Positions 1 through 5,750 of a stretch of 5,750 bases of DNA are shown here, in pieces. Position 1 is the first letter of the stretch. The number at the start of each line of letters is the position of its first letter. The notes under the pieces are model-generated. The model did no database searches, was not told where the DNA came from, and worked only from the letters and a program-made list of their open reading frames with translations. The stretch lies in assembly GCA_947177515.1 (NCBI GenBank), contig CAMWUU010000242.1:1-5750 (forward strand), in the 5' to 3' direction. Made by a program: the position numbers and the translations under genes. This DNA is from an uncultured Lachnospiraceae bacterium (GTDB lineage Bacteria > Bacillota > Clostridia > Lachnospirales > Lachnospiraceae).

Positions 1-1
1 C

Positions 2-1003
2 TCTCACCCATTAACGTCTGTTTTTGCATTGTTTTTGATTGGGGCGCTTGCCTTTTTTAATGGCGCGGTAACCATTGCGGCGCTCCTTGTGCTTTTTATT
101 ATGGCGGCTGGTTCCGACCATCGGCTTGATTTCCTTGTGACAGCGGTGATTGCAGGCCTGCTTGCCATATTGCAGAGTTCAGTCTTTATTGATGGAAATG
201 CGGTTTCCACCTCGTTTTACTATGGATTTATCGCGGAGAACCGCACGGTCTTCGGTGTGATTGACTATATTTTCCGTCTAACAGGACCGGCGCTGTTTGT
301 ATTAACGGCGGCTTTTATCCTGGTGGATGCGGAAAAACGTATTATGACAGCGGCATTTGCCGCGCCATTCCTTTTTGCGTTCCATCTGTCACTGACTACG
401 GATGTTACGGTAAATCATAAATATATTATGATCTCATTGATGCTGTTTGGGATCCTGAATGCGTGCGTTATTATAAAACTCTTTGAGCAGAAGAAATTCC
501 TGGTTCGGGCTGCTGCTGCCGGGTTGGTGGTACTGCTTTGTGCCACGGGATTTTTTGAATACCTGGTGGTACTCAACCGGAACCAGAAGAAAAACAATCT
601 TGCTTTTGACACACAGGATAAAGTAACGGCATGGATTAGGGAGAATGCAACTGCGCAGGATATTTTCCTGACATCAAATTATGCGCTTAACAATGTTGTA
701 CTTGGAGGCGCGATGCTTTATAACGGCTGGCAGTATTTTGGATGGTCAGCGGGCTATGATACTGCATACCGCGATGAACAGGTGAAACAGATGTATGAGG
801 CATCGGATAAAGAAGAGCTGGCTTGGCTGTTGTCGGAGAATAATATCCGCTATATTATTGTGGATCACGACAACCGGATGAGCACGGATTATGAGGTGCG
901 TGAGGATGTGATTTCATCGGCTTATGAGGCGGTATTTTCACAGGATGAGGGCGAGTGGAAATTTACGATTTATGATGTAGGGAAACCACTGTCCGCCCTG
1001 TAG
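2..1003 (+). CDS. Polytopic membrane protein, probable GT-C-like glycosyltransferase (3' part, N-terminus outside window)
   Basis: The reading frame is open from the left edge, so this is the C-terminal 333 residues of a longer protein. A TTG at 29 could act as a start, but it lies inside a hydrophobic stretch with no ribosome binding site, so I treat the gene as truncated by the window. Visible hydrophobic segments lie at about residues 7-36, 43-62, 92-112, 118-135, 142-160 and 168-188. A short polar loop with N138-H139-K140-Y141 precedes the last two. Residues from about 190 to the end are soluble and contain AWIREN (210-215), NGWQ (241-244) and IRYIIVD (282-288). Membrane segments followed by a soluble tail of this kind are known from GT-C glycosyltransferases of the PMT/ArnT type and from YfhO-like proteins. 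The tail is arranged like that of the DUF2298 protein encoded at 2936-5512. The gene ends 66 bases before glf with no clear terminator, so it is probably in the same operon. Exact family and substrate cannot be told from this part. Confidence 0.8.
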   Translation, partial: SHPLTSVFALFLIGALAFFNGAVTIAALLVLFIMAAGSDHRLDFLVTAVIAGLLAILQSSVFIDGNAVSTSFYYGFIAENRTVFGVIDYIFRLTGPALFVLTAAFILVDAEKRIMTAAFAAPFLFAFHLSLTTDVTVNHKYIMISLMLFGILNACVIIKLFEQKKFLVRAAAAGLVVLLCATGFFEYLVVLNRNQKKNNLAFDTQDKVTAWIRENATAQDIFLTSNYALNNVVLGGAMLYNGWQYFGWSAGYDTAYRDEQVKQMYEASDKEELAWLLSENNIRYIIVDHDNRMSTDYEVREDVISSAYEAVFSQDEGEWKFTIYDVGKPLSAL

Positions 1004-1056
1004 GAAGAAAGAACCGGTGGTTGTATTTGCAAGGATATACCTAAAACCGGAAATAG

Positions 1057-1063
1057 AAAGGAG
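1057..1063 (+). promoter_or_regulatory. Ribosome binding site of glf
   Basis: AAAGGAG lies 6 bases before the ATG at 1070. It is a strong Shine-Dalgarno that fixes the glf start. The 66-base gap before the gene shows no convincing promoter or hairpin, so glf is probably transcribed from upstream. Confidence 0.85.
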
Positions 1064-1069
1064 AAGTTT

Positions 1070-2161
1070 ATGTATTATCCCTATATTGTGGTGGGAGCTG
1101 GTCTTGCAGGACTTACAGTGGCAGAGCGGATTGCCAATGGAAATGGTGAGAAAGTCCTTGTGGTGGAAAAACGCCCGCAGATTGGCGGCAATGTTTATGA
1201 TTCCTACAATGAGGACGGAATTTTAGTCCATAATTATGGTCCCCATATTTTCCATACCAATGATAAGGAAGTCTATGAATATCTGGGAAATTTTACAAAA
1301 TGGGATGATTTCTGGCACCGCGTCCTAACGCAGGTGGATGGGAACCTGATTCCGATGCCCATTACGTTAGAAACTGTGAACCGCCTGTATAATATGAATA
1401 TGACACCAAAGGAAATGGAAAAATTTATTTCCGGGCGGGCGGTGCCGATCAAGGAAATCCGAACCAGCCGTGATGTAGCGTTATCCAAGGTGGGGGAGGA
1501 AATTTATTCGAAATTTTTCGAAAATTACACTAAAAAGCAATGGGGAGTTGACCCTGCAAAGCTTGATACTTCGGTAATCTCGCGTATCCCGCTGCGTTAT
1601 AACCGTGATACGCGCTATTTTACGGACAAATACCAGGGAATGCCGCGTTATGGTTATACTAAAATGTGTCAGGCGATGATACAAAACAGAAATATTAAGG
1701 TGCTGCTCAATACGGAGTTTATGGAAATAAGGGATGAGATTTCGTTTGGGACACTGATATATACGGGAGCGGTGGATGAGTATTATCATTACAAGTATGG
1801 GGGATTGCCATACCGCAGTTTAAGTTTTGTAATGGAAACGTTTGACCGGGAATCCTACCAGGATGCACCGGTGGTGAATTACCCAAATGATTATGATTAT
1901 ACGCGTATTACGGAGTTTAAGAAACTGACCGGGCAGGAGCATAAAAAGACTACCATTATGAAAGAATTCCCGAGGGAGGGGGGAGAGCCGTACTACCCGT
2001 TCCCAACGGCGGATGCCAGGGCTTTGTTTTCGCGTTATCAAAAGGAGATGGAAGCGGAAAAGAATGTATATTTCCTTGGCCGGCTTGCGGAGTACCGCTA
2101 TTACAATATGGATGCGGTGGTGCGCAGTGCGCTTGACCTTTACCGCAATAAACTGGCATAG
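1070..2161 (+). CDS. glf: UDP-galactopyranose mutase
   Basis: This flavoenzyme interconverts UDP-galactopyranose and UDP-galactofuranose in the cytoplasm and supplies Galf for surface glycans. The protein has 363 residues, close to the usual bacterial length, and looks complete. The N-terminal FAD-binding Rossmann motif is VVGAGLAGL (7-15), followed by VVEKRPQIGGN (31-41) and the family signature NYGPHIFHT (55-63). Other hallmarks are KKQWG (155-159), SRIPLRYN (171-178), GLPYRSLSF (245-253), DYTRITEFK (276-284), YYPFPT (308-313) and LGRLAEYRYYNMD (336-348). By family alignment from memory, R172, R249, R279, Y309, R338 and Y344 match substrate- or FAD-contacting residues of the Klebsiella enzyme. 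N346 stands where that enzyme has Asp in its 'YLDMD' motif, a conservative change that may be normal in Firmicutes. The ATG at 1070 has a strong ribosome binding site and begins directly with the Rossmann strand. Only 30 bases separate its stop from the next gene, which supports an operon. Confidence 0.97.
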   Translation: MYYPYIVVGAGLAGLTVAERIANGNGEKVLVVEKRPQIGGNVYDSYNEDGILVHNYGPHIFHTNDKEVYEYLGNFTKWDDFWHRVLTQVDGNLIPMPITLETVNRLYNMNMTPKEMEKFISGRAVPIKEIRTSRDVALSKVGEEIYSKFFENYTKKQWGVDPAKLDTSVISRIPLRYNRDTRYFTDKYQGMPRYGYTKMCQAMIQNRNIKVLLNTEFMEIRDEISFGTLIYTGAVDEYYHYKYGGLPYRSLSFVMETFDRESYQDAPVVNYPNDYDYTRITEFKKLTGQEHKKTTIMKEFPREGGEPYYPFPTADARALFSRYQKEMEAEKNVYFLGRLAEYRYYNMDAVVRSALDLYRNKLA

Positions 2162-2182
2162 GTGCCGTTTTGCGGCAGAATG

Positions 2183-2189
2183 GGAGGAG
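2183..2189 (+). promoter_or_regulatory. Ribosome binding site of the GT2 gene
   Basis: GGAGGAG lies just before the ATG at 2192, with 4 bases between the GGAGG core and the start. It decides the start: the in-frame GTG at 2162 and ATG at 2180 would add 10 or 4 residues that do not belong to the GT2 fold, and neither has a clear Shine-Dalgarno. Confidence 0.75.
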
Positions 2190-2191
2190 TT

Positions 2192-2926
2192 ATGGATAAA
2201 TTGTATATTGTGGTTCCAGCCTACAATGAGGAGGAGAATATTAAATCGGTTATTGAGGACTGGTACCCGGTGGTGGAAAAAATTGGTGGGGAAAGCAGGC
2301 TTGTTATTATTGATGATGGAAGCAGGGATACCACTTACCAAAAAATGCAGGAACTTGCAAAGACAAGACCGATGTTTTTGCCTGTGACAAAACAGAATGA
2401 AGGACATGGTGCGACTGTACTCTATGGTTATCAGTATGCATTGGAAGCCGGGGCGGATTATGTGTTCCAGACTGACTCGGACGGGCAGACACTCCCGGAA
2501 GAATTCTGGCCGTTCTGGGAGAGGCGTGCGGATTATGCGATGGTGATCGGGCACCGCAAGGGCAGGCAGGATGGTGCTTCGCGTGTCTTTGTTACAAAGG
2601 TTTTAAAGCTGGTGTGCCGCATCTGTTTCCATGTGTCGGTGACGGATGCGAATACGCCGTTCCGCCTGATGCAGGCGGGACCTTTGGCAGAAAATATTAG
2701 GCTGGTGCCTGAGAAATTTAATCTTTCAAACGTGATTCTCTCGGTGATTTACGCCAAGAAAAAACAGCGTGTTTTGTACCTGCCGATTACATTCCGGCCA
2801 AGGCAGGGCGGTGTGAATTCCATTAATCTGAAAAAGATTTTTAAGATTGGGAAGAAGGCTTTTCATGATTTCAGGACAATTAACCGCTGTCTGAAGGATG
2901 TGGAAGTAAAGAAGGAAAGCAGGTGA
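2192..2926 (+). CDS. Family 2 glycosyltransferase, polyprenyl-phosphate sugar synthase-like (DPM1 type)
   Basis: The protein has 244 residues and a GT-A fold. VVPAYNEEENI (7-17) is the nucleotide-binding strand of GT2 enzymes, and IIDDGSRD (39-46) carries the first acidic pair. GHGATVLYGYQYAL (71-84) is the family's conserved G-rich helix, TDSDGQ (94-99) is the DXD-type metal/UDP or GDP site, GHRKGRQDGASR (120-131) is the basic loop, and DANTPFRLM (152-160) is typical of dolichyl/polyprenyl-phosphate sugar synthases. Such enzymes transfer a sugar from a nucleotide donor to a membrane polyprenyl phosphate on the cytoplasmic side. No transmembrane helix is evident, unlike ArnC/GtrB-type relatives. 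The C-terminal part is rich in Lys/Arg (about 200-244) and could hold it to the membrane; this is an inference. The start at 2192 was chosen over GTG 2162 because of the ribosome binding site and the fold. The stop is 9 bases before the DUF2298 gene, so that membrane protein is the likely user of its product. The sugar carried cannot be read from the sequence. Confidence 0.92.
   Translation: MDKLYIVVPAYNEEENIKSVIEDWYPVVEKIGGESRLVIIDDGSRDTTYQKMQELAKTRPMFLPVTKQNEGHGATVLYGYQYALEAGADYVFQTDSDGQTLPEEFWPFWERRADYAMVIGHRKGRQDGASRVFVTKVLKLVCRICFHVSVTDANTPFRLMQAGPLAENIRLVPEKFNLSNVILSVIYAKKKQRVLYLPITFRPRQGGVNSINLKKIFKIGKKAFHDFRTINRCLKDVEVKKESR
2921..2926 (+). promoter_or_regulatory. Ribosome binding site of the DUF2298 gene, containing the GT2 stop codon
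   Basis: AGGTGA matches the 3' part of the full Shine-Dalgarno consensus (AAGGAGGTGA) and lies 9 bases before the ATG at 2936. Its last three bases are the TGA stop of the GT2 gene, so a ribosome finishing the GT2 gene covers the initiation site. A closer AGG at 2931-2933 is too near the start to be the main site. Confidence 0.55.
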
Positions 2927-2935
2927 AATTAGGTT

Positions 2936-5512
2936 ATGCAGAAATCAATGAACAAAAATATGAAAAGACGGGTCGATACAATCTTTGATTTTGTGTTCCC
3001 GCTCTTGTTCCTTTGCGGGGCTGCGGGGATTGGGACATCGCTTCTGGGCGATGATTTTTCCCGTATCGCAATCTGGTGGCTGGTGTTTTTAGTGCTTGGA
3101 GTGGTTGCCTATCCGGTGGCAGGTCTGATTTTTGGGCGTTTCCACGATGGTGGCTTTATTTTTTCGAAGGCATTAGGACTTGCGGGCGCGGGTATCCTTA
3201 TGTGGTTTTTGTCTTCGCTTAAGATAATGAAGTTTACAAGGACAAACGCGCTGATCTCGGTTGGTATCCTGCTTGTAATCAATACGGTAATCCTCATTAT
3301 AGTGGCGGGAAAACAGAAAAATTCCCCGCAAAGCTTCCTGGCACAGGCTTGTGGTTACCACATTACGGAAAAAAAGATTGTGGCAGCGCTGAAATCCGAG
3401 GTGGTCTTTTTTATTTTCTTTCTGTTCTGGTGTTATCTGCGCGGTTTTAAGCCGGAAGCATATGGGACGGAGAAATTTATGGATTACGGTTTTATGGCAA
3501 TCATGGATCGTTCCACCTATATGCCGCCGGAAGATCTCTGGTTTGCAGGGGAGAGCATCAATTACTATTATGTGGGGCAGTATCTTGCAACATTTATAAC
3601 AAAACTTACCGGGGTCGGAGTGGAGTATGGTTATAACCTGATGATGATGATGCTTGCGGCCTGTGGTTTTGCAATGCCGTATTCCCTGATTAACAATGTG
3701 GTGCGCTCGTTTTTAAAAGACCGTAAACTTTCCGTGCGTACGGGCAGAAGTATGGAATCAGAAAGCGCGCCAAAGGTGTATCTGCTAATCCGCATCCTGC
3801 CGGCCATTACCGGGACGCTTGCGGGACTCGCAACTTCCTTTGCGGGGAATATGCATTATTTCCTGTTCCGTTTCCTTATCCCAAATCTTCAGCGTTTAGC
3901 TGGGGTGCCAGAAGATCAGGTGGAAACCTTCTGGTTTCCGAATTCTACCCGCTATATCGGTTATAATCCGGAAACATCGGATAAAACCATCCATGAGTTC
4001 CCGACCTATTCTTTTGTGCTGGGTGATTTGCACGCACATGTTATCAATATTATGTTTGTGCTGACTGTGCTTGCCATGCTGTTTGCATGGCTGCAATACC
4101 GCAAGGAGCGCATGGATGCGCTGCGGATGGGGACAAGCGTGCAGAAAGCATCCATCCTAAGCGAGGCGCTACATCCGGTTATTTTGCTGCTTGGTTTTTT
4201 TATCGGTATGTTCCATATGACAAATTTCTGGGACTTTCCGATTTATTTTGTTGTGGCAGGGGCAGTTATCCTTTTTTCAAATGCGGTGATTTATCAGTTT
4301 TCTTTTGATACGGTCAAGCTGACAGCGCTGCAGGCGGTTATTGTCCTTGCCGTTGCAAAATTGGTAGCACTGCCATTTACCTTAAACTTTGACCAGATTT
4401 CAACTACCATTAGATTAAATTATTACCGCACTCCGGTGCATCAGCTTATTGTACTCTGGGGGCTTCCGGTGATTTTAATTATTTTATTTATCTGTGACCG
4501 TTATTGTGTGCAAACGCGCTTAGGCTTGCTGACTGGATTTTCCTATGACGAGAGGGGCAACCGGATTGGGATAAAGCAGCGTGATGGGGATAAAGAGCGG
4601 GAGGATGGACATGGGAATAAAACCCATGTGGAATTTATCCCGGTAAAAAACAAGCTTTACCAATTTATTGAGAACCTGACGGTTTCCGACCTCTTTATCA
4701 TTACGATTGGTCTGTGTGCCATGGGGCTGGTGCTGATCCCGGAACTTGTGTATGTAAGGGATATTTATGAGGGGGATTACAAGCGGTCAAATACCATGTT
4801 TAAGCTTACCTTCCAGGCTTATATCATGTTTGCCCTGTGTATGGCATTTATCTTGATGAAACTGATGGTCTTTGCAAGGACATATTTCCAGCGTGTGGCG
4901 GGTGTGGTTCTGGGACTCTGTTTTTTGACAACACTGGGATATTTTGGAAGCGCAGTCAGTGGATGGTTTGGGAACGTGAAGGATACATCCCGTTATCAGG
5001 GACTTGACGCGACAGCGTTTATGCAAAAGGAGTCCGCGGCGGATGCACAGGCGGTGGCATGGCTGAAGGAAAATATCGAAGGGACACCGGTCGTATTAGA
5101 GGCATGGGGACCAAGCTATTCCTTTTATGAGCGGATTTCTGCGATGACAGGCCTGCCAACGGTGATGGGATGGCAGACCCATGAATGGTTGTGGCGCAGC
5201 GAAGCGTCCGGCGGTTTCCCGGCTGCGGTAAACACGCGCAGAAGGGATGTGGTTGAACTTTATTTTTCGACGGATGAGGCGCGTGTGCGCGAACTGGTGG
5301 AAAAGTATGATATTGAATATATTTATGTTGGTGCAAGCGAGCGCAGGGCGCTTAGCGATGGTACCATCCGGGGTGTGTACGATGTCCTTGAGGATGAGGA
5401 TCATCCATTAGCGGATGAAGTGAATGAGGAGCTGATTAAAGGACTTGGGGAAACCGTGTTTACTTCAGGCAGCGGGGAGGGGGCTTCTTATCTGGTAAGG
5501 ATTGCGCGTTAA
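2936..5512 (+). CDS. DUF2298 ('YYY') family polytopic membrane protein, putative GT-C-type glycosyltransferase
   Basis: The protein has 858 residues. About a dozen or more hydrophobic segments run from residue 14 to about 675 (for example 14-37, 42-67, 104-125, 152-168, 284-303, 369-388 and 653-675), followed by a soluble domain from about 680. Family hallmarks are GTEKFMD (177-183), PPEDLWFAG, INYYYVGQYL (208-217, the name-giving YYY), GN (304-305), EFPTYSFVLGDLHAHV (354-369), NFWDFPIY (430-437) and DYKRSNTMFK (614-623). Conserved acidic and His residues in loops (E179, D183, D364, H366, H368, D433, D614) are candidate catalytic or donor-binding residues. A highly charged loop lies at about 535-570. 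The soluble tail has VAWLKEN (707-713), GWQTHEWLW (745-753) and DIEYIYVG (792-799). To my knowledge no DUF2298 member has an established reaction; use of a polyprenyl-linked sugar outside the cell is inferred from the topology and from the GT2 gene 9 bases upstream. ATG 2936 was chosen for the AGGTGA site; ATG 2948 or 2960 would lose only 4 or 8 residues. Confidence 0.9.
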   Translation: MQKSMNKNMKRRVDTIFDFVFPLLFLCGAAGIGTSLLGDDFSRIAIWWLVFLVLGVVAYPVAGLIFGRFHDGGFIFSKALGLAGAGILMWFLSSLKIMKFTRTNALISVGILLVINTVILIIVAGKQKNSPQSFLAQACGYHITEKKIVAALKSEVVFFIFFLFWCYLRGFKPEAYGTEKFMDYGFMAIMDRSTYMPPEDLWFAGESINYYYVGQYLATFITKLTGVGVEYGYNLMMMMLAACGFAMPYSLINNVVRSFLKDRKLSVRTGRSMESESAPKVYLLIRILPAITGTLAGLATSFAGNMHYFLFRFLIPNLQRLAGVPEDQVETFWFPNSTRYIGYNPETSDKTIHEFPTYSFVLGDLHAHVINIMFVLTVLAMLFAWLQYRKERMDALRMGTSVQKASILSEALHPVILLLGFFIGMFHMTNFWDFPIYFVVAGAVILFSNAVIYQFSFDTVKLTALQAVIVLAVAKLVALPFTLNFDQISTTIRLNYYRTPVHQLIVLWGLPVILIILFICDRYCVQTRLGLLTGFSYDERGNRIGIKQRDGDKEREDGHGNKTHVEFIPVKNKLYQFIENLTVSDLFIITIGLCAMGLVLIPELVYVRDIYEGDYKRSNTMFKLTFQAYIMFALCMAFILMKLMVFARTYFQRVAGVVLGLCFLTTLGYFGSAVSGWFGNVKDTSRYQGLDATAFMQKESAADAQAVAWLKENIEGTPVVLEAWGPSYSFYERISAMTGLPTVMGWQTHEWLWRSEASGGFPAAVNTRRRDVVELYFSTDEARVRELVEKYDIEYIYVGASERRALSDGTIRGVYDVLEDEDHPLADEVNEELIKGLGETVFTSGSGEGASYLVRIAR

Positions 5513-5513
5513 T

Positions 5514-5532
5514 GGAAAATATGGGGTTTTCC
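5514..5532 (+). terminator. Weak hairpin after the DUF2298 gene, possible terminator
   Basis: GGAAAA (5514-5519) and TTTTCC (5527-5532) form a 6-pair stem around a 7-base loop, directly after the stop codon and followed by TTTATCATTTCT. Two G-C pairs and an interrupted T stretch make it a poor intrinsic terminator, so read-through is likely even if it works. Confidence 0.2.
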
Positions 5533-5581
5533 TTTATCATTTCTAAGAAGGATGGCGCATAGAATAGGCAGGAGAGAAAAA

Positions 5582-5689
5582 ATGTGCATTTGGACGGGGC
5601 TTTCAAAAAATTATCGGATTGTCCGATTTAAAATGTACGGATTGGGGGAAATGTGGCAGGTTCCAGGAATAAAAGGGGACAGGGAATGA
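5582..5689 (+). CDS. Small ORF of 35 codons with a good ribosome binding site
   Basis: AGGAG at 5570-5574 lies 7 bases before the ATG at 5582. The frame gives a 35-residue basic peptide (starting MCIWTGLSKNYR, ending IKGDRE) and stops at TGA 5687-5689. That TGA overlaps an ATG at 5686 in an ATGA arrangement. I recognise no family, and there is no clear signal peptide or membrane segment. It could be a leader peptide, a true small protein, or chance. A hairpin (5613-5627) lies inside it. Only the ribosome binding site and the stop/start overlap support it. Confidence 0.25.
   Translation: MCIWTGLSKNYRIVRFKMYGLGEMWQVPGIKGDRE
5613..5627. repeat. Perfect inverted repeat, 6-base arms with 3-base spacer
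   Basis: ATCGGA (5613-5618), TTG, TCCGAT (5622-5627) is a perfect palindromic pair, preceded by AAAAAA (5605-5610) and followed by TTTAAAA. It could be a small hairpin in RNA or a dimeric repressor site in DNA. Without a T tract longer than three it is not a typical terminator. The half CGGATTG recurs at 5638-5644, 23 bases further on. Confidence 0.4.
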
Positions 5690-5750
5690 TGTGCATGGGG
5701 GTGAGGGTTTTTCATACCGCCTGTTTTGCCGGTAAGGTGCGGGTGCTAGT
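5686..5750 (+). CDS. Possible start of a downstream gene, running off the window
   Basis: ATG codons at 5686, 5689 and 5695 open a frame that has no stop to the right edge (about 21 codons). AGGGG at 5674-5678 lies 7 bases before the first ATG, a usable Shine-Dalgarno. The first ATG overlaps the stop of the 35-codon ORF. The visible residues (MMCMGVRVFHTACF...) match no family I know. The short length means chance openness cannot be excluded. Confidence 0.25.
   Translation, partial: MMCMGVRVFHTACFAGKVRVL

Larger units (their letters stand above)
5513..5750. other. End region without a confident gene
   Basis: After the DUF2298 stop, no reading frame on either strand gives a recognisable protein before the window ends. 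The stretch holds two small inverted repeats (5514-5532 and 5613-5627), a 35-codon ORF with a good Shine-Dalgarno (5582-5689) and a frame opening at 5686 that runs off the right edge. It also has many G runs and A runs. It is most likely an intergenic or leader region before the next gene. I found no convincing -35/-10 pair. Confidence 0.6.

Noticed and set aside
29..1003. TTG at 29 as the true start of the first gene
   Set aside because: The frame is open to the left edge, the residues before it continue the hydrophobic segment, and no Shine-Dalgarno precedes it. Truncation by the window is more likely.
1017..1226. Plus-strand open frame of 69 codons overlapping the start of glf
   Set aside because: It overlaps glf out of frame, has no good ribosome binding site, and its product looks like shifted glf sequence.
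1820..2554. Long open frame of 244 codons on the minus strand across the glf / GT2 junction
   Set aside because: It lies fully antisense to two clearly recognised genes, its translation shows no motif or domain, and it spans the boundary between them. It is a by-product of the codon use of the + strand genes.
3641..3652. Four tandem ATG codons in the DUF2298 gene as a possible slippage or phase-variation repeat
   Set aside because: Four trinucleotide units encode Met 236-239 inside a membrane segment. Changes of one unit would keep the frame, and the tract is too short for likely phase variation.
5512..5562. 16-codon ORF starting in the TAATG overlap after the DUF2298 stop
   Set aside because: It is very short, has no recognisable sequence, and its start lies within the weak hairpin. 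The stop/start overlap alone is not enough support.
5590..5618. TTGGAC as a -35 box with a -10 near 5611-5616
   Set aside because: No acceptable TATAAT-like hexamer lies at 16-18 base spacing, so a promoter call is not supported.
5603..5749. Minus-strand frame open from the right edge to about 5603
   Set aside because: The translation is rich in Pro and Ser without any domain feature, and composition alone explains the lack of stops.

Overview
The window looks like part of a surface-polysaccharide or envelope glycosylation locus from a low-to-moderate GC Gram-positive bacterium. A Clostridia / Lachnospiraceae-type Firmicute is the best guess, based on the purine-rich Shine-Dalgarno sites, the codon use and the gene content; this is an inference, not a taxonomic proof. 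All supportable genes lie on the + strand, close together and in the same direction, as in one operon, and no convincing promoter or terminator separates them.

Layout. (1) Bases 2-1003 are the 3' part of a polytopic membrane protein that enters from the left edge. It has several hydrophobic segments, then a C-terminal soluble domain, as in GT-C-type glycosyltransferases. (2) Bases 1070-2161 encode a complete UDP-galactopyranose mutase (glf), which makes UDP-galactofuranose. (3) Bases 2192-2926 encode a cytosolic family-2 glycosyltransferase of the dolichyl/polyprenyl-phosphate sugar synthase type. (4) Bases 2936-5512 encode an 858-residue DUF2298 ('YYY' family) membrane protein with a soluble C-terminal domain. 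(5) Bases 5513-5750 hold no confident gene. They contain two small inverted repeats, a 35-codon ORF with a good ribosome binding site, and a possible ATGA-coupled ORF that leaves the right edge.

How the genes may work together. Glf supplies UDP-Galf in the cytoplasm. The GT2 enzyme is of the kind that loads a sugar onto polyprenyl phosphate. The two large membrane proteins look like GT-C-type enzymes, which typically use such lipid-linked sugars on the outer face of the membrane. The end of the GT2 gene (TGA) lies inside the apparent Shine-Dalgarno of the DUF2298 gene, which suggests the two are made together. The first and last genes have similarly arranged C-terminal domains, so they may be distant relatives. 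The most interesting point is this GT2 / DUF2298 pairing next to glf. DUF2298 proteins are poorly characterised, and the context gives a testable hypothesis for their role.
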